From Burkholderiaceae bacterium (lineage in GTDB: Bacteria > Pseudomonadota > Gammaproteobacteria > Burkholderiales > Burkholderiaceae_C), in NCBI GenBank assembly GCA_031276435.1, contig JAISNB010000103.1, positions 1 to 25,475 of the forward strand: a DNA stretch of 25,475 nt. The letters are read 5' to 3'. Below the pieces are notes generated by a model. That model was given only the letters and a program-made list of their open reading frames with translations, did not search any database and was not told the DNA's origin. Position numbers and translations under genes: made by a program. Shown here in pieces: positions 1 to 12,770 of the stretch. Position 1 is the stretch's first letter. Every line of letters begins with the position of its first letter.

Positions 1-189
1 TTTCGCACCACCGACGTCACCGGAGCCATTGAACTGCCCGAAGGCAAGGAAATGGTCATGCCTGGGGACAACGTGAGCATCACCGTCAAGCTGATCGCGC
101 CCATTGCCATGGAAGAAGGTCTGCGCTTTGCCATCCGCGAGGGTGGCCGCACGGTGGGCGCTGGCGTGGTTGCCAAGGTCATAGAGTAA
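1..189 (+). CDS. tuf: Elongation factor Tu, C-terminal 62 codons (partial)
   Basis: The window opens inside a reading frame whose 62 visible residues match the beta-barrel domain 3 of EF-Tu. Visible stretches include FRTTDVTGAIELPEG near the start and the C-terminal block GLRFAIREGGRTVGAGVV, followed by a short KVIE tail and a TAA stop. EF-Tu carries aminoacyl-tRNA to the ribosomal A site in a GTP-dependent manner. The N-terminal GTPase domain lies outside the window. It sits immediately upstream of tRNA-Trp and secE, the usual order for one of the two tuf copies in Burkholderiales. Identity is near certain because EF-Tu is so conserved. Whether it would be called tufA or tufB cannot be decided here. 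Confidence 0.97.
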   Translation, partial: FRTTDVTGAIELPEGKEMVMPGDNVSITVKLIAPIAMEEGLRFAIREGGRTVGAGVVAKVIE

Positions 190-196
190 GGTTGGT

Positions 197-214
197 GGAT
201 TTCCCAGGGAATCC
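197..214 (+). other. Small hairpin between tuf and tRNA-Trp
   Basis: A 7-bp stem with a 4-nt loop lies in the 37-base gap between the tuf stop and the tRNA. It has no T-run, so it does not look like a terminator. It may mark tRNA 5' processing of a joint tuf-tRNA transcript. The function is inferred. Confidence 0.3.
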
Positions 215-226
215 CAGGATTTTAGT

Positions 227-302
227 AGGGGCATAGCTCAACTGGCAGAGCGTCGGTCTCCAAAACCGAAGGTTGGGGGTTCGATTCCCTCTGCCCCTGC
301 CA
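227..302 (+). tRNA. tRNA-Trp (anticodon CCA)
   Basis: A full 76-nt cloverleaf is visible. The acceptor arm AGGGGCA pairs with TGCCCCT, the D-arm region is TAGCTCAACTGGCAGAGC, and the anticodon stem TCGGT/ACCGA encloses CTCCAAA with anticodon CCA at 260-262. The T-loop is TTCGATT, the discriminator is G, and the 3' CCA is encoded. It lies between tuf and secE, probably as part of one transcript. A 6-7 bp hairpin (300-318) begins at the CCA end and may act in 3' processing. Confidence 0.98.
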
Positions 303-335
303 CCTGATTCGCAGGTGGTCTCGTCGCCCTTGCAA

Positions 336-362
336 AAGCCCGCCAAATTGTCTGGCGGGCTT
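336..362 (+). terminator. Strong hairpin before secE, possible attenuator
   Basis: A perfect 10-bp inverted repeat, AAGCCCGCCA (336-345) and TGGCGGGCTT (353-362), has a 7-nt loop. It is followed only by two Ts and then GCGCATC, with a T-rich patch 20 bases later, so termination would be partial at best. It may separate tRNA-Trp from secE-nusG expression. Confidence 0.45.
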
Positions 363-424
363 GCGCATCTGGACAGGTTGATTTTTTATTGCGGCTGCTT
401 CGGCGGCTGACGAAATAGCGCCAC

Positions 425-808
425 ATGGCAAGTACTCAAGTTGAAACCGTAAACACCGTCGCCGACAAAGTGCGTTTGGCCTTTGTGGTGTTGCTGGTCA
501 TTGCCGGGTTGGCAGCCTATTACTTTCTGGCCAGAAATGGCCCGGTGGTGCAATGGGCTGCTCTTGGCGGTGGCCTGGCGCTGGCGGTGGTGCTGTTCTT
601 TACCTCCGAGCCGGGCAAGCGCCTGTTTGGTTTTGGCCGCGAATCCTGGCGCGAGGTCAAGAAGGTGGTGTGGCCCACGCGCAAGGAGGCCATGCAGACC
701 ACGGGGTTCGTGTTCGTGTTCGCCGTGGTGATGGCTATGTTCCTGTGGACAACGGACAAAACGCTGGAATGGGTTCTGTATGACCTGGTTCTGGGATGGA
801 AGAAGTAG
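425..808 (+). CDS. secE: Preprotein translocase subunit SecE
   Basis: This 127-aa inner-membrane subunit of the SecYEG channel clamps the two halves of SecY during protein export. Three hydrophobic segments are visible, at roughly residues 18-36, 42-60 and 93-110, which matches the three-helix form of proteobacteria. The conserved SecE signature precedes the last helix: ESWREVKKVVWPTRKEA, with the WPT motif on the cytoplasmic amphipathic helix. Its length equals that of the E. coli protein. No good Shine-Dalgarno sequence precedes the ATG, but the N-terminus fits the family. nusG starts 5 bases after the stop, so the pair is co-transcribed as usual. Confidence 0.97.
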   Translation: MASTQVETVNTVADKVRLAFVVLLVIAGLAAYYFLARNGPVVQWAALGGGLALAVVLFFTSEPGKRLFGFGRESWREVKKVVWPTRKEAMQTTGFVFVFAVVMAMFLWTTDKTLEWVLYDLVLGWKK

Positions 809-813
809 ACACG

Positions 814-1389
814 ATGCCGGACTTTGCTTCTGACATGCTGGCCAAGCCAGCCAACCCCGACATGAAATGGTACGTGGTGCACGCGTACTCGGGCATGGAA
901 AAGGCGGTGGAGCGCAACATCACCGAGCGCATCCAGCGCGCTGGCATGCAAGGCAAGTTTGGCCGCATCATGGTGCCCACCGAAGAGGTGGTCGAGATCA
1001 AGAACGGGCAAAAACGCACGACCGAACGCAAGTTTTTCCCCGGCTACGTGCTGGTGGAAATGATCATGGACGACGAGACCTGGCATCTGGTCAAGCACAC
1101 CAACAAGGTCACCGGCTTTGTGGGTGGCGCGCGCAATCGGCCAGCGCCCATCTCGGAAGACGATGTCATGAAGATCGTCAGCCAGATGCAAGAGGGCACG
1201 GAAAAACCGCGCCACAAGGTCGAATTTGAAGTGGGCGAATACGTCCGTGTCAAGGAAGGGCCGTTTACGGACTTCAATGGCACGGTCGAGGAAGTCAACT
1301 ACGAGAAAAACAAGCTGCGCGTGTCGGTCACCATCTTTGGTCGCGCCACGCCGGTGGAACTGGAGTTCGGGCAGGTGGAAAAAGCCTGA
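814..1389 (+). CDS. nusG: Transcription termination/antitermination protein NusG
   Basis: NusG binds RNA polymerase through its N-terminal domain and contacts Rho or ribosomal protein S10 through its C-terminal KOW domain. The 191-aa product shows the NGN domain from KWYVVHAYSGMEKAVERNI through the FFPGYVLVEM motif. The KOW domain follows, with VGEYVRVKEGPF and NGTVEEVNYEKNKLRVSV. An upstream in-frame ATG at 796 would overlap secE. I prefer the ATG at 814 because GGAAG at 798-802 sits at a good distance and the product then begins with a normal short acidic lead. The gene lies directly after secE. Confidence 0.96.
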   Translation: MPDFASDMLAKPANPDMKWYVVHAYSGMEKAVERNITERIQRAGMQGKFGRIMVPTEEVVEIKNGQKRTTERKFFPGYVLVEMIMDDETWHLVKHTNKVTGFVGGARNRPAPISEDDVMKIVSQMQEGTEKPRHKVEFEVGEYVRVKEGPFTDFNGTVEEVNYEKNKLRVSVTIFGRATPVELEFGQVEKA

Positions 1390-1440
1390 CCGGACGGGCA
1401 GGCGACTCCGGCTGGGGCCGGATGTGGCCCAAATTGTGGT

Positions 1441-1470
1441 TTGCGCGCTGTGTGACTCGGCGCCTTATAA
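1441..1470 (+). promoter_or_regulatory. Candidate sigma70 promoter for rplK
   Basis: TTGCGC at 1441-1446 and TTATAA at 1465-1470 are separated by 18 bases in the nusG-rplK gap. This is where E. coli has the L11 promoter. Box matches are moderate. Confidence 0.4.
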
Positions 1471-1539
1471 GCAGAGTCGCTTGAACCCCGGGGAGTCTGG
1501 CTTTGCGCCAGGCGCATGCACCCGCAAGGAGAGTAGTGG
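1454..1539 (+). promoter_or_regulatory. rplK leader, candidate L1 autoregulatory site
   Basis: The leader holds GACTC (1454-1458) facing GAGTC (1474-1478). A second hairpin, CTGGC/GCCAG (1497-1501 and 1507-1511), lies about 30 bases before the start codon. In E. coli, L1 represses the rplK-rplA mRNA by binding its leader, so a structured leader here is expected. I cannot match it to a defined L1 motif. The ribosome binding site AGGAG lies just before the ATG. Confidence 0.35.
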
Positions 1540-1971
1540 ATGGCAAAGAAAATCATCGGCTTTATCAAGCTGCAAGTTCCAGCAGGCAAAGCCAACCCGT
1601 CGCCGCCCATTGGCCCCGCACTGGGCCAGCGCGGTTTGAACATCATGGAGTTCTGCAAGGCGTTCAATGCCCAGACCCAGGGCGTCGAGCCAGGTTTGCC
1701 GCTGCCGGTGGTCATCACCGCGTTTGCGGACAAGAGCTTCACGTTCATCATCAAAACGCCGCCAGCGACCACGCTGATCAAGAAGGCGATCAAGCTGGAC
1801 AAAGGCTCGGCCAAGCCCAACACCGACAAGGTGGGCAAGATCACGCGCGCCCAGCTCGAAGAAATTGCCAAAACCAAGACGAAGGACATGACCGCTGCCG
1901 ATCTGGACGCGGCCGTGCGCACAATTGCAGGTTCCGCGCGCTCCATGGGCGTGACGGTGGAGGGTGTCTGA
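1540..1971 (+). CDS. rplK: 50S ribosomal protein L11
   Basis: L11 (143 aa) binds the GTPase-associated centre of 23S rRNA and is needed for stringent-factor activation. The N-terminal stretch KIIGFIKLQVPAGKANPSPP, then IGPALGQRGLNIMEFCKAFN, is the hallmark of the family, including the proline-rich hinge of the thiostrepton region. The C-terminal RNA-binding domain ends with ARSMGVTVEGV. The start codon has AGGAG at a suitable distance. The stop is one base away from the rplA start, and the strong SD for rplA lies inside the end of this gene, which indicates translational coupling. Confidence 0.98.
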   Translation: MAKKIIGFIKLQVPAGKANPSPPIGPALGQRGLNIMEFCKAFNAQTQGVEPGLPLPVVITAFADKSFTFIIKTPPATTLIKKAIKLDKGSAKPNTDKVGKITRAQLEEIAKTKTKDMTAADLDAAVRTIAGSARSMGVTVEGV

Positions 1972-1972
1972 A

Positions 1973-2668
<696 letters not shown>

Positions 2669-2951
2669 GGGCCAAAAGAGAACCCGGATCGCGCGCGCGG
2701 CACACCTTCAAAAAAGGTCGCGCGCACGGCCCGCGAGTGGTGGGTCTGGCTGGCGGCAACGCCAGCCGGGGCCATCCAAGACCGTTGGAGCGCGCTTGCG
2801 CTTAAACAGCCCGCGGCGCATGTCGCGGGCATCCAGCGCAGATGGCGCACCCGCTGCGAAAGGATGGAATCCTGAAACAGTTGGTCGCTGCAAGAGGCGC
2901 GCCAAACGCCGTCCATCCAGATGGTCGAGGCGCATTTTTAAGGAGTAGACC
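2669..2951 (+). promoter_or_regulatory. rplJ-rplL leader with several hairpins (L10-leader-like)
   Basis: This 283-base gap has no plausible gene and carries three strong stem-loops. The first (2691-2725) pairs GCGCGCG with CGCGCGC and ACCTT with AAGGT. The second (2746-2769) is a 10-bp stem capped by a GCAA tetraloop. The third (2809-2830) pairs GCCCGCG with CGCGGGC. In many bacteria the L10-(L12)4 complex binds the leader of its own mRNA to repress translation, and this location and structure suit that role. I have not matched it to the formal L10-leader model. A clear AAGGAG stands six bases before the rplJ start. Confidence 0.55.
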
Positions 2952-3464
2952 TTGAGTCTGAATCGCAGTGAGAAAGAAGCGGTCATCGCAGAGGTGAATG
3001 GCCTCGCCGCCAAAGCTCAAACGCTTGTGCTGGCGGAATACCGCGGCATCACGGTCGCCGACATGACCCACCTGCGCTCCAGCGCGCGCAGCCAGGGCGT
3101 ATCGCTCAGCGTGTTGAAAAACACGCTGGCGCGCCGTGCTGTGGCGGGCAGCGCATTTGAAGTCGTGACCGACCAGATGACCGGCCCGCTGATCTATGGC
3201 TTTTCCGAAGACGCCGTGGCCGCCGCCAAGGTGGTGGCCGATTTTGCGAAGACCAACGACAAACTGGTCATTCGCGGCGGCGTGTATTCGGGCAAGGCCC
3301 TGGACGCAAACGGCGTCAAGCAGTTGGCCAGCATTCCGAGCAAGGAAGTGCTGCTGGCGCAGCTTTGTGGCTTGCTCAAGTCGCCCATCTCGCGCACGGC
3401 CATCGTGCTGGGTGCGCTGGCGGCCAAAAAAGGCGAAGGCGAGACCGCCGCCGCTGCCGCCTGA
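2952..3464 (+). CDS. rplJ: 50S ribosomal protein L10
   Basis: L10 (170 aa) anchors L7/L12 dimers to the ribosomal stalk base and, with them, acts as the autorepressor of this operon. The N-terminal rRNA-binding domain shows LNRSEKEAVIAEV, AEYRGITVADMTHLR and LKNTLARRAV. Next come MTGPLIYGFSEDAVAAAKV and the helical C-terminus that binds L7/L12, ending in an alanine run. The start is a TTG at 2952. AAGGAG at 2940-2945 is well spaced for it, no ATG occurs at a sensible place, and related Burkholderiales proteins begin with the same MSLNRSEKEA sequence. rplL follows after 54 bases. Confidence 0.96.
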   Translation: MSLNRSEKEAVIAEVNGLAAKAQTLVLAEYRGITVADMTHLRSSARSQGVSLSVLKNTLARRAVAGSAFEVVTDQMTGPLIYGFSEDAVAAAKVVADFAKTNDKLVIRGGVYSGKALDANGVKQLASIPSKEVLLAQLCGLLKSPISRTAIVLGALAAKKGEGETAAAAA

Positions 3465-3518
3465 TGGCGCGCACGGCAGTTATCCAAACCCAACATTCAA
3501 TTTGAAACAGGAATCAAA

Positions 3519-3899
<381 letters not shown>

Positions 3900-4307
3900 T
3901 CCCCGGCCTGAAGAGGGGCCGCGCGCGGCGCTCGGATGCGCGCGTGCCTCGTACCTTTGAAAAAAAGTACGGGGCCGCGCTCATCTGCCGCCAGCAAGGT
4001 GCCTTCAGTCCTGCTGGATTAACCGCGGGCCTGGAATCCGTTTGCGGCCCATGCGCTTTTTCAGAGCGCACCTGAAAACCGGCTCTTGGGCCGGGCATCC
4101 CGCGCAAGCCGGGGGAATGCACCCAAGATGGTTTTCAAGTGTCTTCTGACCCCGACTGCAGAAGAATGCCTTGGTTCGGGCCGCGTGCAACGCGTGGCCG
4201 TCCGCCATTGGCTGGTAGTGGCCAGTCACCAAGTTCATGCAGGCGCCAAGCCTGTCGCCCCCAGTCGCCAGAAATCCTGGTTCCATTGCCCTTTGTCCGG
4301 AGATTAC
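3900..4307 (+). promoter_or_regulatory. rplL-rpoB untranslated region with strong hairpins
   Basis: No gene is supported in these 408 bases. The frame of rpoB stays open upstream, but the sequence there does not resemble RpoB. The main element is an imperfect 18-bp hairpin at 3935-3985. It has a 9-bp apical stem GCCTCGTAC/GTACGGGGC with one G-T pair, a bulged T, five further GC pairs, one mismatch and GATG/CATC, with an A-rich loop. Other stems lie at 4052-4070 (TGCGCT/AGCGCA), 4142-4165 (TCTTCTG/CAGAAGA) and 4179-4199. In E. coli this gap holds a partial terminator and an RNase III site that set the rpoBC to r-protein ratio. A similar role is likely but inferred. Confidence 0.55.
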
Positions 4308-7300
4308 ATGGCCTACTCTTTCACTGAACGCAAACGAATCCGCAAGAGTTTCGGAACCCGCGAAAGCGTGTTGCCGGTTCCCTACCTGCTGCAAATGCAA
4401 AAAGACGCCTACACCGCGTTCTTGCAGGCAGACACCCCGCCCAAAAAGCGCACCCACGACGGCTTGCAAGCCGCGTTTGAATCGGCGTTCCCCATTGTTT
4501 CCCACAACGGTTTCGTTGAGATGAAATTCGTGGAATACACGCTCGGCAAACCGGCGTTCGACGTGCGCGAGTGCCAGACACGCGGCTTGACCTTTGCGTC
4601 CGCCGTGCGCGCGCGCGTGCAACTGATCATCTACGACCGCGAATCCTCGACGCCGCAATCGAAAGTCGTCAAGGAGGTCAAGGAGCAAGAGGTCTACATG
4701 GGCGAAGTGCCGCTCATGACCGACAAAGGCTCGTTCATCGTCAACGGCACCGAGCGCGTGATCGTCAGCCAGTTGCACCGCTCGCCCGGCGTATTCTTCG
4801 AGCACGACAAGGGCAAGACGCACAGCTCGGGCAAGCTGTTGTTTTCGGCGCGCATCATCCCCTACCGTGGCTCCTGGCTGGACTTCGAGTTCGACCCCAA
4901 GGACTTGCTGTACTTCCGTGTTGACCGCCGCCGCAAGATGCCGGTCACCATTTTGCTCAAGGCCATAGGCCTGTCGCCCGAAGCCATCCTGGCGCACTTC
5001 TTCGTCAACGACAGCTTCCGCCTGATGGACAGCGGCGCGCAAATGGAATTCGTGCCCGACCGCCTGCGCGGCGAAGTGGCGCGCTTTGACATCACCAACA
5101 AATCCGGCAACGTGGTGGTGCCCAAGGACAAGCGCATCACCGCGCGCCACACGCGCGAGCTGGAGCAGTCCAAAACCACCCACATCACCGTGCCCGAGGA
5201 CTATCTGCTCGGTCGCGTGGTGGCCAGCGACATTGTTGACCAGGACAGCGGCGAAGTCATCGCCAAGGCCAACGACGAGTTGACCGAGCAACTGCTGAAA
5301 AAACTGCGCGACGCGGGCATTGCCGAAATCAAATGCATCTACACCAACGAGCTGGATCAGGGCGCTTACATCTCGCAAACCCTGCGCGCTGACGAAACCG
5401 CCGACGAACTGGCCGCGCGCGTTGCCATCTACCGCATGATGCGCCCGGGCGAGCCGCCCACCGAAGACGCCGTGCAAGCACTGTTCCAGCGCCTGTTCTA
5501 CAACTCGGACACCTACGATTTGTCGCGCGTGGGCCGCATGAAATTCAACGCCAAAGTGGGCCGCGCGGAAAGCACCGGCCCCATGGTGCTGACCAACGAG
5601 GACATTCTGGACGTCGTCAAAATCCTGGTGGACTTGCGCAACGGCCATGGCGAGGTCGACGACATCGACCACCTGGGCAACCGGCGCGTGCGCTGCGTGG
5701 GCGAACTGGCCGAAAACCAGTACCGCACCGGCCTGGCGCGGATCGAAAAAGCCGTCAAGGAGCGCCTGGGCCAGGCCGAGCAGGATCCGCTCATGCCGCA
5801 CGACCTGATCAACTCCAAGCCCATTTCCGCGGCCCTGAAAGAGTTCTTCGGCGCGTCGCAACTGAGCCAGTTCATGGACCAGACCAACCCGCTGGCCGAA
5901 ATCACCCACAAGCGCCGCGTTTCCGCGCTGGGTCCCGGCGGCCTGACGCGCGAGCGCGCTGGCTTCGAGGTGCGCGACGTGCACGTAACCCACTATGGCC
6001 GCGTGTGCCCGATCGAAACGCCGGAAGGCCCGAACATCGGCCTGATCAACTCGCTGGCGCTGTACGCGCGGCTCAATGAATACGGCTTCATCGAAACGCC
6101 GTACCGCCGCGTCGTGGACGGCAAGGTGACCAAGGAAATCGATTACCTGTCGGCCATCGAGGAAGGCAAATACGTGATCGCCCAGGCCAACGCCACGCTG
6201 GACGAGAAAGGCCACCTCACGGGCGATCTGGTATCGGCGCGCGAAAACGGCGAATCGGTTCTGGTGGGCGCCGAGCGCGTGCAGTACATGGACGTATCGC
6301 CCGCGCAAATCGTCTCGGTGGCCGCCTCGCTCGTGCCGTTTCTTGAGCACGATGACGCCAACCGCGCGCTGATGGGCGCCAACATGTCGCGCCAAGCCGT
6401 GCCCGTGCTGCGGCCAGAAAAACCGCTGGTGGGCACCGGCATCGAGCGCGTGGCGGCGGTGGATTCTGGCACCGTGGTCACTGCCCGGCGCGGCGGGGTG
6501 GTTGACTACGTGGACGCTACGCGCATCGTGATTCGCGTCAACGACGCCGAAACCGTGGTCGGCGAAGTGGGCGTGGACATCTACAACCTCATCAAATACC
6601 AGCGCAGCAACCAGAACACCAACATCCACCAGAGGCCCATCGTCAAGCGCGGCGACAAGCTGGAAAAGGGCGACGTGCTGGCCGACGGCGCCTCGACCGA
6701 CCTGGGCGAAATCGCCATCGGCCAGAACATGCTGATCGCCTTCATGCCCTGGAACGGCTACAACTTCGAGGACTCCATCCTCATCAGCGAGCGCGTGGTC
6801 GCTGACGACCGCTACACCTCCATCCACATTGAGGAACTGGTGGTCATGGCGCGCGACACCAAGCTCGGAGCTGAAGAAATCACGCGCGACATTCCCAACC
6901 TGTCCGAGCAGCAAATCAACCGCCTGGACGACTCCGGCATCATCTACGTGGGCGCCGAAGTGCTGCCCGGCGACGTGCTGGTGGGCAAGGTCACGCCCAA
7001 GGGCGAAACCACGCTCACGCCTGAGGAGAAACTACTGCGTGCCATCTTCGGCGAAAAAGCCTCCGACGTGAAAGACACCTCGCTGCGCGTCGATCAAGGC
7101 TCGCAAGGCACCGTGATCGACGTGCAGGTCTTCACGCGCGAGGGCATCCAGCGCGACAAGCGCGCGCAGCAAATCATCGATGACGAACTCAAACGCTACC
7201 GCCTCGATCTGAACGACCAGTTGCGCATCGTGGAAGCCGACGCGTTCGACCGCATCGAAAAACTGCTGCACGGCAAACAGGCCAATGGCGGCCCCAACAA

Positions 7301-8420
7301 GCTGCCCAAGGGCAGCAAGATCGACAAGGCCTATCTGGCTTCGGTGGACAAATACCACTGGTTCGACATCCGTCCGGCTGACGAGGCGGTGGCCTCGCAG
7401 CTTGAAAGCATCAAGCTGTCCATCGAGGCGCAGCGCCACAACTTTGACCTCGCGTTTGAGGAAAAGCGCAAAAAGCTGACCCAGGGCGACGAACTGCCCG
7501 CGGGCGTGCTCAAGATGGTCAAGGTCTATCTGGCCGTCAAGCGCCGCTTGCAGCCGGGCGACAAAATGGCTGGCCGCCACGGCAACAAGGGTGTGGTCTC
7601 CAAGATCGTCCCGGTGGAAGACATGCCCTACATGGCCGACGGCACGCCCGCCGACATCGTGCTCAACCCGCTGGGCGTGCCCTCGCGCATGAACGTGGGC
7701 CAGGTACTGGAAGTGCACCTGGGATGGGCGGGCAAGGGCATCGGCCAGCGCATCCAGGAAATGCTGGATGCTGAAAGCCGCGTGACCAAGCTGCGCAAGT
7801 TCCTCGAAGACCTGTACAACAGCACGGGCCGCAAGGAAGCGATCAAGCAGCTCAGCGACGAGCAGTTGCTGGAAATGGCGGGCAACCTGACCAGCGGCGT
7901 GCCGTTTGCCACGCCCGTGTTTGACGGCGCGGACGAAGAGGAAATCATCGGCATGCTCAAGCTCGCCTACCCTGAAGAAGTGGCCAGGGCCAAGGGCTTG
8001 ACCGAAACACGCACGCAAGCCTGGCTGTACGACGGGCGCACGGGCGACGCATTCGAGCGCCCCACCACCATCGGCTACATGCACTTTCTGAAACTGCATC
8101 ACCTGGTGGACGACAAAATGCACGCGCGCTCCACGGGGCCGTACTCGCTGGTCACGCAGCAACCGCTGGGCGGCAAGGCGCAGTTTGGCGGCCAGCGTTT
8201 CGGCGAGATGGAAGTGTGGGCGCTGGAAGCGTATGGCGCCGCCTACACCTTGCAGGAAATGCTGACCGTCAAATCAGACGACGTGCAAGGCCGCACCAAG
8301 GTGTATGAAAGCATCGTCAAGGGCGAGCACTCCATCGACGCGGGCATGCCCGAATCGTTCAACGTGCTGGTCAAGGAAATCCGTTCGCTCGGTCTGGACA
8401 TCGAGCTGGAACGTTCTTGA
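4308..8420 (+). CDS. rpoB: DNA-directed RNA polymerase subunit beta
   Basis: RpoB (1370 aa) is the beta subunit of core RNA polymerase. The chosen ATG gives the typical N-terminus MAYSFTERKRIRKSFGTRES and has GGAG five bases upstream. The rifampicin-binding region around residues 515-540 reads GASQLSQFMDQTNP and HKRRVSALGPGG. Its D524, H534 and S539 correspond to E. coli D516, H526 and S531, so no common resistance change is visible. Further landmarks are THYGRVCPIETPEGPNIGL, the GYNFEDSI motif, KMAGRHGNKGVVSKI, and the C-terminal GGQRFGEMEVWALEAYGAA that clamps RpoC. The length matches betaproteobacterial RpoB, slightly longer than the E. coli protein. rpoC follows after 22 bases. Confidence 0.99.
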   Translation: MAYSFTERKRIRKSFGTRESVLPVPYLLQMQKDAYTAFLQADTPPKKRTHDGLQAAFESAFPIVSHNGFVEMKFVEYTLGKPAFDVRECQTRGLTFASAVRARVQLIIYDRESSTPQSKVVKEVKEQEVYMGEVPLMTDKGSFIVNGTERVIVSQLHRSPGVFFEHDKGKTHSSGKLLFSARIIPYRGSWLDFEFDPKDLLYFRVDRRRKMPVTILLKAIGLSPEAILAHFFVNDSFRLMDSGAQMEFVPDRLRGEVARFDITNKSGNVVVPKDKRITARHTRELEQSKTTHITVPEDYLLGRVVASDIVDQDSGEVIAKANDELTEQLLKKLRDAGIAEIKCIYTNELDQGAYISQTLRADETADELAARVAIYRMMRPGEPPTEDAVQALFQRLFYNSDTYDLSRVGRMKFNAKVGRAESTGPMVLTNEDILDVVKILVDLRNGHGEVDDIDHLGNRRVRCVGELAENQYRTGLARIEKAVKERLGQAEQDPLMPHDLINSKPISAALKEFFGASQLSQFMDQTNPLAEITHKRRVSALGPGGLTRERAGFEVRDVHVTHYGRVCPIETPEGPNIGLINSLALYARLNEYGFIETPYRRVVDGKVTKEIDYLSAIEEGKYVIAQANATLDEKGHLTGDLVSARENGESVLVGAERVQYMDVSPAQIVSVAASLVPFLEHDDANRALMGANMSRQAVPVLRPEKPLVGTGIERVAAVDSGTVVTARRGGVVDYVDATRIVIRVNDAETVVGEVGVDIYNLIKYQRSNQNTNIHQRPIVKRGDKLEKGDVLADGASTDLGEIAIGQNMLIAFMPWNGYNFEDSILISERVVADDRYTSIHIEELVVMARDTKLGAEEITRDIPNLSEQQINRLDDSGIIYVGAEVLPGDVLVGKVTPKGETTLTPEEKLLRAIFGEKASDVKDTSLRVDQGSQGTVIDVQVFTREGIQRDKRAQQIIDDELKRYRLDLNDQLRIVEADAFDRIEKLLHGKQANGGPNKLPKGSKIDKAYLASVDKYHWFDIRPADEAVASQLESIKLSIEAQRHNFDLAFEEKRKKLTQGDELPAGVLKMVKVYLAVKRRLQPGDKMAGRHGNKGVVSKIVPVEDMPYMADGTPADIVLNPLGVPSRMNVGQVLEVHLGWAGKGIGQRIQEMLDAESRVTKLRKFLEDLYNSTGRKEAIKQLSDEQLLEMAGNLTSGVPFATPVFDGADEEEIIGMLKLAYPEEVARAKGLTETRTQAWLYDGRTGDAFERPTTIGYMHFLKLHHLVDDKMHARSTGPYSLVTQQPLGGKAQFGGQRFGEMEVWALEAYGAAYTLQEMLTVKSDDVQGRTKVYESIVKGEHSIDAGMPESFNVLVKEIRSLGLDIELERS

Positions 8421-8442
8421 AATTTGAAGAGGAAAGCGTCAC

Positions 8443-12687
<4,245 letters not shown>

Positions 12688-12729
12688 AGCGCGCGCCGCG
12701 CGGGTTGACGGTAACTAACGAGGCGCAAC

Positions 12730-12767
12730 AAAGCCTGTGACCCTGCCCGGGTCGCAGGCTTTTTTTT
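12730..12767 (+). terminator. Intrinsic terminator of the rpoBC transcript
   Basis: A 14-bp stem with one G-T pair (12730-12743 with 12749-12762) has a 5-nt loop and a run of eight Ts (12760-12767). This is a textbook rho-independent terminator. It ends only three bases before the next start codon. Confidence 0.95.
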
Positions 12768-12770
12768 GAC

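Noticed and set aside
796..813. Earlier ATG for nusG
   Set aside because: It overlaps secE and has no good SD, whereas the ATG at 814 has a well-placed GGAAG.
4086..4307. Upstream in-frame extension of rpoB
   Set aside because: It is open only by chance. The added 74 residues do not resemble RpoB, and the start at 4308 has a proper SD and the family N-terminus.
4005..6914. 969-codon open frame on the minus strand opposite rpoB
   Set aside because: It lies antisense to the unmistakable rpoB gene, is rich in His/Val/Asp as expected from reversed GC-rich codons, and resembles no family.
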